From Streptosporangiaceae bacterium (GTDB taxonomy: Bacteria; Actinomycetota; Actinomycetes; Streptosporangiales; Streptosporangiaceae): DNA of 9,466 nt. The notes under the pieces were generated by a model that worked only from the letters and a program-made list of their open reading frames with translations, searched no databases and had not been told where the DNA came from. The number at the start of each line of letters is the position of its first letter. Position 1 is the stretch's first letter. The DNA is taken from the NCBI GenBank assembly GCA_030043395.1, contig JASHXW010000166.1, forward strand, positions 1 through 9,466. Direction: 5' to 3'. A program made the position numbers and the translations under genes. Shown here one piece after another: positions 1 to 4,469 of the stretch.

Positions 1-89
1 GCATCAGCCTGGGTTGCGTCTGCCGTCGTCGCGTCAGCTCTCGTGGCGTCAGCTCTCGTGGCCTCAGCTCTCGTGGCGTCAGCTCTCAT
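1..89 (-). CDS. Partial ORF of RADAT pentapeptide repeats (N-terminus only)
   Basis: Reading leftwards from an ATG at 89-87, a frame stays open to the window edge. It encodes M followed by five-residue units RADAT, RAEAT, RADAT, RADAT, then TADAT and QAD: a hydrophilic, charged, Ala/Thr-rich tail. The ATG lies only 4 nt after the TGA stop of the MobA-like gene, with a G5 run 8 nt upstream as a possible ribosome site, so translational coupling is plausible. If real, it is the low-complexity N-terminus of the next operon gene, with its folded domain outside the window. Against this, the plus strand is also open here (ASALV repeats), the rare Arg codon AGA recurs, and only 29 codons are visible. 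Product unknown. Confidence 0.4.
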   Translation of the reverse strand, partial: MRADATRAEATRADATRADATTADATQAD

Positions 90-98
90 CGCGTCAGC
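16..98. repeat. 15-bp tandem repeat array
   Basis: Units of consensus gcgtcagctctcgtg run head to tail at 31-45, 46-60, 61-75 (one change) and 76-90 (two changes at the end). A partial unit (gcgtcagc) starts at 91. A degenerate unit (about 11 of 15 matches) occupies 16-30, and 1-15 may be an even more diverged one, so the array may extend beyond the window. The period is a multiple of three, so unit gain or loss keeps every frame. In the frame of the MobA-like gene each unit contains TGA; the gene's own stop is the TGA at the array's inner edge. Confidence 0.85.
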
Positions 99-984
99 CC
101 CCGGCGTCCGCGGCAAGGAACAGGACAGTGTCGCCGGTGACCAGGGGCGTCTGCTGGTCCCTGGTGATCTGGTCGCCGTTGAGCGCGGCTACGACATGCC
201 CGTCCAGCGTGATCCCGGCGGCCTCGGCGGCTTCCCCGACGGTAGCCGCGGCGACGACCTCGGGGCCGCGGTGGCCGGTCGCCAGCGTGCCGAACCGCAG
301 GATGGTGATCTGCGGTGCCGGCCGGTCCCTGGCCGCCTTGTAGTCGGCGGGCTCGTTGACGTTCAGCACCGAGTCCAGGTCCGGGTCGAGTGCCGCGAGC
401 ACCGGATCGGCTCGCAGCCCGGCCTCATCCAGGCGCAGCATCGCGCACTCGTCGAAAAGGAAGGCCGGGCGCAGCCGGTCCTGCGCGACGAGCCGTTCGG
501 CCGCCTGCGCCAGGGACGTCCGGTAGCCCGCAGCCAGGGGCTGCGGGTAGCCCCGCGCGATCGGCAGGCAGACGTCGAGGTTCTTGTGATCGCCGTCGTC
601 GCCTGCGCCCGGCGCGCCCGCGGAGTCCTGGCCGGCGACCAGCCGCAGGACGCGGCGCACGAACGCCGGATGCAGGAATGGCATGTCGGTGGAGCACACG
701 AACGCGAAGTCGGCTCTGTCGCCGACGGCCACGAGCCCGGCCGCGATGCCTTGCAGCGGGCCCTTGCCCTCACGCGGATCGTCGACCACGTCGACCGACG
801 ACGGCAGGGCAGGAAGATCCTGCCCTGCCGCCCGGACGACGATGACCGGCCCGTCTGCCACGCGCGCGAGGATCCCGGCCGTCCGGCGCAGCAGCGTCGA
901 GCCATGCCATTCCAGGGCAGCCTTGGGCGACCCCATCCGCGACGACCGGCCGCCGGCCAGAACGACCCCAGCAAAGCCCGACAT
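94..984 (-). CDS. mobA: MobA-like Mo-cofactor nucleotidyltransferase fused to a MoaD/ThiS-like GG-tail domain
   Basis: Residues 5-218 carry the MobA signatures: AGGRSSRMGSPK (10-21, nucleotide-binding loop), GPLQGI (75-80), STDMPF (98-103, metal-binding Asp) and NVNEPADY (208-215). MobA transfers GMP from GTP to molybdopterin in the cytosol, giving the dinucleotide cofactor of DMSO-reductase-type enzymes. Residues 225-296 are a separate beta-grasp-like domain ending in ALNGD (267-271), TGDTVLFLAA (283-292) and a terminal Gly-Gly, as in MoaD and ThiS sulfur carriers. A usual MobA has about 190-210 residues; this has 296, the excess being the second domain. The ATG at 984 has only a weak purine-rich upstream stretch (GAAGA). 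It lies about 67 nt after the permease gene on the same strand, so cotranscription is plausible. The MobA call is solid. That the tail is a working sulfur carrier is inference; related nucleotidyltransferases (MocA-type) are the alternative for the first domain. Confidence 0.85.
   Translation of the reverse strand: MSGFAGVVLAGGRSSRMGSPKAALEWHGSTLLRRTAGILARVADGPVIVVRAAGQDLPALPSSVDVVDDPREGKGPLQGIAAGLVAVGDRADFAFVCSTDMPFLHPAFVRRVLRLVAGQDSAGAPGAGDDGDHKNLDVCLPIARGYPQPLAAGYRTSLAQAAERLVAQDRLRPAFLFDECAMLRLDEAGLRADPVLAALDPDLDSVLNVNEPADYKAARDRPAPQITILRFGTLATGHRGPEVVAAATVGEAAEAAGITLDGHVVAALNGDQITRDQQTPLVTGDTVLFLAADAGG
802..830. other. Perfect 13-bp inverted repeat (3-nt loop) inside the MobA-like gene
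   Basis: The arms 802-814 (cggcagggcagga) and 818-830 (tcctgccctgccg) are exact reverse complements with loop aga. It lies over codons 52-61 of the MobA-like gene. No T-run follows on either strand, so it is not a standard terminator. It could slow ribosomes or polymerase or protect an RNA end; its role is unknown. Confidence 0.8.
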
Positions 985-1051
985 GTCTTCGATCTTACGA
1001 GCCCGGGCAGCCCGCGACTGCGGCCGAAGCGTGCTGCGCGAACGACAGCGA

Positions 1052-1945
1052 TCAGGTTGACTCGGTGAGCAGTCCGCGGCGCCGCCGGACCAGCCGGTCC
1101 GCCTTGCCGAATGCCATGTCGACCACGATGCCGATCACGAGGATGACGATCATGATCGAGATCGCGCTGGTCAGGTCCTGGCTTTGCTGCGCGGTGTTCA
1201 GCAGCACGCCGAGCGACGGGTGCCCGATGACGAGGACGAGCAGCTCACCTGCCATCAGGCTGCGCCAGGAGAACGCCCATCCCTGCTTCAGGCCGGCCAC
1301 GTACGCGGGCAGCGAGGCCGGGAGTATCAGGTACCGGTACAGCGCGAGCCCGCGCAAGCCCATCGTGCGGCCCGCCCGCAGCAGCAGCGGCGGGGTGTAA
1401 TCGACCCCGGTGATCAGGCCGTTGGCGATCGACGGCGCGGCGCCGACCAGCATGACGAAGATGATCGCCTGCAAGGTGTCCCCGAACAAGATGATCGCGA
1501 ACGGGAACCAGGCGATCGACGGCATGGTCTGCAGCGCGCTGATGATCGATCCGGTTGCCGCGCGCAGCGGCGGGATCCGGGACACCACGGCGCCTATCAC
1601 TGACCCGATCAGCATGGCCAGCAGGTAACCGATGACGGCAGTTTCCAGGGTCGTCGCGATCGCCTGCCAGAGCAGGCCGGTATGGAGCTGGTCCCAGAGG
1701 TTCGGCAGGCCGGCGGCCGGGCCCTGGACCAGGTGATCAGCAGAGTCGCCGTGGTAGTTGCTGAGGTAGAACAGCTGCCAGGCCGCGAGCACGATGGCGA
1801 TTGCGAGCAGCTTGGGCCAGACCGCCGCCCAGGACAGCCTGGCGATCCGACGCGGGTTCGCGCCGGACCTAGCGTCGCCGAGCTCGAGGTTGTCGAGTCC
1901 GGCAATCTCCGAGGACGTCGCCCGGCCGGTCGTGCTAGCGGTCAT
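1052..1945 (-). CDS. ssuC: ABC importer permease, SsuC/TauC type
   Basis: Inner-membrane permease of a NitT/TauT (sulfonate/taurine/nitrate) importer, 297 residues, slightly above the usual 250-280 because of a polar N-terminal tail of about 40 residues. About six hydrophobic segments are visible (near 46-63, 100-123, 137-154, 158-180, 222-240, 262-280). The cytoplasmic EAA-type loop that contacts the ATPase is at about 190-220 (RAGRTMGLRG, then ILPASLPAYVAGL). The ATG at 1945 has AGGAG about 10 nt upstream and overlaps the end of the ATPase gene by 11 nt, so the two are translationally linked. Sequence features fit SsuC best, but taurine, other sulfonates, nitrate or nitrile-type substrates cannot be separated from the permease alone. 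Confidence 0.9.
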   Translation of the reverse strand: MTASTTGRATSSEIAGLDNLELGDARSGANPRRIARLSWAAVWPKLLAIAIVLAAWQLFYLSNYHGDSADHLVQGPAAGLPNLWDQLHTGLLWQAIATTLETAVIGYLLAMLIGSVIGAVVSRIPPLRAATGSIISALQTMPSIAWFPFAIILFGDTLQAIIFVMLVGAAPSIANGLITGVDYTPPLLLRAGRTMGLRGLALYRYLILPASLPAYVAGLKQGWAFSWRSLMAGELLVLVIGHPSLGVLLNTAQQSQDLTSAISIMIVILVIGIVVDMAFGKADRLVRRRRGLLTEST

Positions 1946-2783
1946 GGCGCCTCATCTCCTCTCGCAGCCGGTCGGTGACCTTTCCGGCCAGCTCAGCAAC
2001 CGGGACGGAGTCAATGCGCCGCGGGCCGGTCCTTGGCACCTCGTACTCCTCGATCACGCGGCCTGGCCTGCTGCTCAGCACGACCACCCGGTCGCCGAGC
2101 CGCACAGCCTCCCTCACGTTGTGCGTGACGAACAGCACAGTCAGGCCGTGCTCGGCGGTGATCCGCTCGATCTCCTCGTGCAGCAGGTCGCGAGTCATCG
2201 CGTCAAGCGCGCCGAAGGGCTCGTCCATCAGCAGGACATCCGCTTCCTGGGCAAGCGCGCGGGCCAGCGCGACCCGCTGCCGCATGCCGCCGGACAGCTC
2301 GTGCGGCCGCTTGCCGCCGAACCCGTTCAGGTGCACGGTGTCAAGTAGCTCGCTCGCTCGGCGCCGGCACTCCGCGGCGGGGATCTTGCGAGCCCGCAGC
2401 GCGAGCTCCACGTTCTTCTGCGCGGTCAGCCACGGGAACAGCGCCGGCTCCTGGAACATGATTGCCACGCGCCGCTGGCCGGTGTCGACCACTCCGGCCG
2501 TCGGCGTGTCCAGGCCTGCCACCATCGAGAGCAAAGTCGACTTGCCGCAGCCGGACGCGCCGATGATGCAGACGAACTCTCCTTGCCCGACCGTCAGCGA
2601 GAGCCGGTCGACGGCCAGGACGGCGTCGGCGCCACGGCCGTATACCTTCGAGACCTCGGTGAGCTGAACCGCGGCGTCGGCCGCTCCTGCCCCTCCCCCT
2701 GACGCCGGGGAAACGCCGTCAGCCACGGCGAACGCCCCCGGAGCACTCTCCGGGGGCGTGCCGTGCCGCTGCATCAGGCTCAC
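1935..2783 (-). CDS. ssuB: ABC importer ATPase, SsuB/TauB type
   Basis: Cytosolic ATP-hydrolysing subunit that drives the importer, 282 residues. All motifs are intact: Walker A GASGCGKST (75-83), Q-loop Gln111 in MFQEPALFPW, signature LSGGMRQR (163-170), Walker B VLLMDEP (183-189), D-loop ALD (192-194) and switch His221 in VTHN. FQEPALFPWL is typical of SsuB/TauB. The conserved fold starts near residue 39; the first 38 residues (Pro/Gly/Ala-rich) are extra and lie over a strong hairpin. The GTG at 2783 overlaps the SBP stop as GTGA and has AGGTGAG upstream; alternatives are ATG at 2774 and GTG at 2726, the latter just past the hairpin. The N-terminal extension may therefore be shorter than annotated. 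Confidence 0.92.
   Translation of the reverse strand: MSLMQRHGTPPESAPGAFAVADGVSPASGGGAGAADAAVQLTEVSKVYGRGADAVLAVDRLSLTVGQGEFVCIIGASGCGKSTLLSMVAGLDTPTAGVVDTGQRRVAIMFQEPALFPWLTAQKNVELALRARKIPAAECRRRASELLDTVHLNGFGGKRPHELSGGMRQRVALARALAQEADVLLMDEPFGALDAMTRDLLHEEIERITAEHGLTVLFVTHNVREAVRLGDRVVVLSSRPGRVIEEYEVPRTGPRRIDSVPVAELAGKVTDRLREEMRRHDR
2714..2759. other. Two adjacent perfect hairpins at the SBP/ATPase gene junction
   Basis: Arms acgcccccggag (2732-2743) and ctccgggggcgt (2748-2759) pair perfectly over 12 bp around the loop cact. A second, smaller one (cgccgt 2714-2719, acggcg 2725-2730) follows directly in the transcript direction. They begin about 20 nt after the SBP stop codon and sit in the non-conserved first codons of the ATPase gene. 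There is no T-run. A stable structure placed after a binding-protein gene can protect its mRNA and raise SBP over ATPase/permease yield, as described for malE-malF; here that is inference. Confidence 0.75.
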
Positions 2784-3826
2784 GAACTCACCTGCGGCTG
2801 GCCATCTGCCTTGAGCAAGGCATTGAGCGGGCCGAGGTCATACAAGGAGCTGATGTTCTTCACCGGGCTCAGCAGCCCGACGCTGACCGCGTGCTGAGCA
2901 TCGGTCGCCAGCGACGACGCGATCGGGTCGTTGGTGAAGGTGACCTGCTGGAACGACGCCTTGAGCACGCTCGACGGAAGGCCCTTGCCTAGCTGCTTGG
3001 TCAGCTCGGTGTTTGCCGCAGCCATGGCGCCAGCCGGATCACTGTGGATGTAGTTGTTCGCCTCGATCTGGCCCTTCAGCAGTCCGGTGACAGCCGATGG
3101 GTGCGCGGCGAGGAACTTCTGCGTCACGACCAGGTTGGTGGTGACGAACTGGCCCTTCGGCCACAAGGTTGCCTCGTTGACCAGGAAGTGGCCGCCGTCC
3201 TGGACCATCTCGATGTCGTAGGGAGCTGGTTCCCACCCGCCAGCGATCTGACCGGACTTGAACGCCAGCACGGCATCGGAGTTGGGCGTGATGGGGGTGA
3301 TCGGCACGTCACCGCCGCCAGTCGGCGTCGACGTCAGGCTGTGCTGCTTGAGCCAGTAGCGCAGCGCCACGTCCTGCGTGTTGCCAAGCGACGGCGTGGC
3401 GAGCTTCTGGCCCTTGAGCTGGGCGGGCGTCGTGATGCTCTTCTTCACGACCAGCCCGGCTCCGCCAGACGCCGCCCCCGAGATGACCTTGATCAGCTTG
3501 CCGCCGGAAGTCTGCCATGCCTTGATCGTCGGGTTCGGGCCGACGTAGGCGGCGTCAAGCTGCCCGGCCAGGAGGGCGGTGGCCTCCAGCGTGCCGGTAG
3601 CGAAGGGCACCGGCTTCAGCGTCACGTTCTTGCCAAGTTCCTTGGCGAAGAAGCCCTTCTCCAGCCCGATCAGCGCGGGTGCATGCGTGATGTTGGTCAG
3701 GTATCCCAGGCGCAGCACCACCGGGCTCCCCGCGCCCTTGGAGTCGGTTGTCCCCCCCGACGAGCTGCACCCCGCTGCCAGAGCCGTCGCGGCGGCGACG
3801 CCGACCGCGATTATCGCTCTCTTCAT
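2780..3826 (-). CDS. ssuA: Sulfonate/taurine-type ABC substrate-binding lipoprotein
   Basis: Extracytoplasmic receptor of the importer, 348 residues. A lipoprotein signal (KR, hydrophobic core, lipobox LAAGC with Cys20) is followed by a Ser/Gly/Thr linker. The mature fold opens with LRLGYLTNITHAPALIGLEKG, then DAAYVGPNP and SGGAGLVVKK, the pattern of NitT/TauT (COG0715, SsuA/TauA/NrtA) receptors. Start: ATG at 3826 with GGAGG five bases upstream is preferred over the in-frame TTG at 3829, which would leave a 2-nt spacer. It is first in the operon, directly behind the AT-rich promoter and McbR-like site, which favours a sulfur source (aliphatic sulfonate or taurine). No SsuD or TauD desulfonating enzyme is encoded in the window, so the ligand remains inferred. 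A G7 run (coding strand; 3752-3758) lies in the linker codons. Confidence 0.9.
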   Translation of the reverse strand: MKRAIIAVGVAAATALAAGCSSSGGTTDSKGAGSPVVLRLGYLTNITHAPALIGLEKGFFAKELGKNVTLKPVPFATGTLEATALLAGQLDAAYVGPNPTIKAWQTSGGKLIKVISGAASGGAGLVVKKSITTPAQLKGQKLATPSLGNTQDVALRYWLKQHSLTSTPTGGGDVPITPITPNSDAVLAFKSGQIAGGWEPAPYDIEMVQDGGHFLVNEATLWPKGQFVTTNLVVTQKFLAAHPSAVTGLLKGQIEANNYIHSDPAGAMAAANTELTKQLGKGLPSSVLKASFQQVTFTNDPIASSLATDAQHAVSVGLLSPVKNISSLYDLGPLNALLKADGQPQVSS

Positions 3827-3831
3827 CAAAT

Positions 3832-3836
3832 CCTCC
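3832..3836 (-). promoter_or_regulatory. Ribosome binding site of the SBP gene
   Basis: GGAGG on the minus strand ends five bases before the ATG at 3826. Its spacing decides for ATG 3826 against TTG 3829. Confidence 0.75.
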
Positions 3837-3857
3837 CGTGGTTGTCACCTTACAAAC

Positions 3858-3873
3858 TAGAGATATATGTCTA
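3858..3873. promoter_or_regulatory. McbR-like operator (TAGAC-N6-GTCTA type)
   Basis: The 16 bases tagagatatatgtcta form a palindrome with one mismatched position pair. Compared with the McbR site of Corynebacterium glutamicum, TAGAC-N6-GTCTA, nine of ten defined positions match (the left half reads TAGAG). McbR is a TetR-type repressor of cysteine, methionine and sulfonate-use genes that responds to S-adenosylhomocysteine. The site overlaps the predicted -10 box, a natural place for repression. No regulator gene is in the window, so the binding protein is inferred. Confidence 0.55.
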
Positions 3874-3891
3874 CTGGAAAAATCGAGTTAA
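3862..3891 (-). promoter_or_regulatory. Putative promoter of the sulfonate importer operon
   Basis: On the minus strand a -35-like TTAACT (3891-3886) and a -10-like TATATC (3867-3862) are separated by 18 nt. Each matches the housekeeping consensus at four of six positions. They lie in the only strongly AT-rich stretch of the left half. The predicted start near 3855 gives a leader of about 30 nt before ATG 3826. The -10 box lies inside the McbR-like palindrome. Confidence 0.5.
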
Positions 3892-3960
3892 ACAAAAATT
3901 TAGAATTCCGATTGTCGGTAAGGTGTTATGCAGGACCGCGCGTGGTCAGCACGTGCGAGG

Positions 3961-4320
3961 TCAGTAGCTGCCGGGATCGTCCAGGGTGAAGTTGGCCACG
4001 GACGGATACCTCTGCAGGCACTCCTGCAGCCTGGCCATGTCCGCGTCGCTGGCGTTCGTCACGTTATAGCGGACTGAGTCGACCATCCGCCGGTCCGCGC
4101 CGTCGGGCGTCACGGACTCCAGGTGAACTTGCGGAAGATGCGAGCATGCCTGCGCCACATGCCTCGCAGTGGCGACTGTCGTGTTCGGGTTGAACGCGAC
4201 GTCCAGCCACTGCTGGCTGAGTGCCTTGTCCATCTGGGCGCAGCCACCAAGTCCCGCGATGGCCGCCACGGCAAGCGCCGCGCATGCAACACGACGGACG
4301 CGGGTAGCTGGGCTCGGCAC
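3961..4320 (-). CDS. Small lipoprotein of unknown function
   Basis: I do not recognise this family. From GTG 4320 it gives 119 residues: an Arg-rich start (RVRR, 7-10), a hydrophobic core and lipobox LGGC (24-27), so it should be lipid-anchored on the outer face of the membrane. The mature part (about 93 residues) has two cysteines, Cys59 and Cys101, which could form a disulfide. Alternating stretches such as SVRYNV (82-87) and the helix-like DADMARLQECLQRY (92-105) suggest a small alpha/beta fold. A longer frame to GTG 4359 exists but would put 13 extra residues before a normal signal peptide, and neither start has a clear ribosome site. It stands alone, divergent from the GH15 gene and upstream of the importer operon on the same strand; no strong terminator separates the two. 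Confidence 0.65.
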   Translation of the reverse strand: MPSPATRVRRVACAALAVAAIAGLGGCAQMDKALSQQWLDVAFNPNTTVATARHVAQACSHLPQVHLESVTPDGADRRMVDSVRYNVTNASDADMARLQECLQRYPSVANFTLDDPGSY

Positions 4321-4469
4321 GCACCCAGCATAGGGCTGTGGAGCCGGCGCGATGGACACCCGGGGCCGCGGACCGGGGTGGCATAGTGACGTCGACGACG
4401 GACGGTAGCAGGATGGCCCGCAGGCGATCGCAGGGCGGCGGGTGCGGCGGCGGGCTAACTGGAGGCGAG
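4321..4469. other. Divergent intergenic region between lipoprotein and GH15 genes
   Basis: About 150 bp, G+C rich, between the start codons of the two divergent genes, so both promoters should lie here. I find no convincing -35/-10 pair or palindrome. The GH15 frame is open upstream to ATG 4338, but those residues (Arg/Gly-rich) do not look like family sequence. Confidence 0.5.
4461..4465 (+). promoter_or_regulatory. Ribosome binding site of the GH15 gene
   Basis: GGAGG lies four bases before ATG 4470. It supports this start over the in-frame ATGs at 4338 and 4413, which have no such site. Confidence 0.7.

Larger units (their letters stand above)
3846..3925. repeat. 8-bp inverted repeat flanking the importer promoter
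   Basis: caccttac at 3846-3853 and gtaaggtg at 3918-3925 are exact reverse complements 64 nt apart. They bracket the predicted promoter and the McbR-like site, one close to the predicted transcription start and one upstream of the -35 box. This would fit a second regulator bound at two sites, or chance. Confidence 0.4.

Noticed and set aside
16..98. A CRISPR array made of the short repeats.
   Set aside because: The units are contiguous 15-mers with no spacers, and no cas gene is nearby.
985..1051. A terminator or separate promoter between the permease and MobA-like genes.
   Set aside because: There are only short G+C palindromes (gcccgggc), with no T-run and no clear promoter boxes. Read-through is the simpler view.
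43..1068. A 341-residue plus-strand frame over the MobA-like gene, beginning with ASALV repeats.
   Set aside because: It is mostly antisense to the MobA-like gene and shows no domain. Only its repeat part merits attention, and that is listed as a repeat.
3752..3758. Phase variation by the C7/G7 run in the SBP linker.
   Set aside because: Seven identical bases are common at this G+C content, and the frame is intact. There is no sign of variation in a single sequence.
3934..3947. A terminator for the small lipoprotein gene (gacc / ggtc arms).
   Set aside because: The stem is only four base pairs and no T-run follows it directly, so I do not call it.
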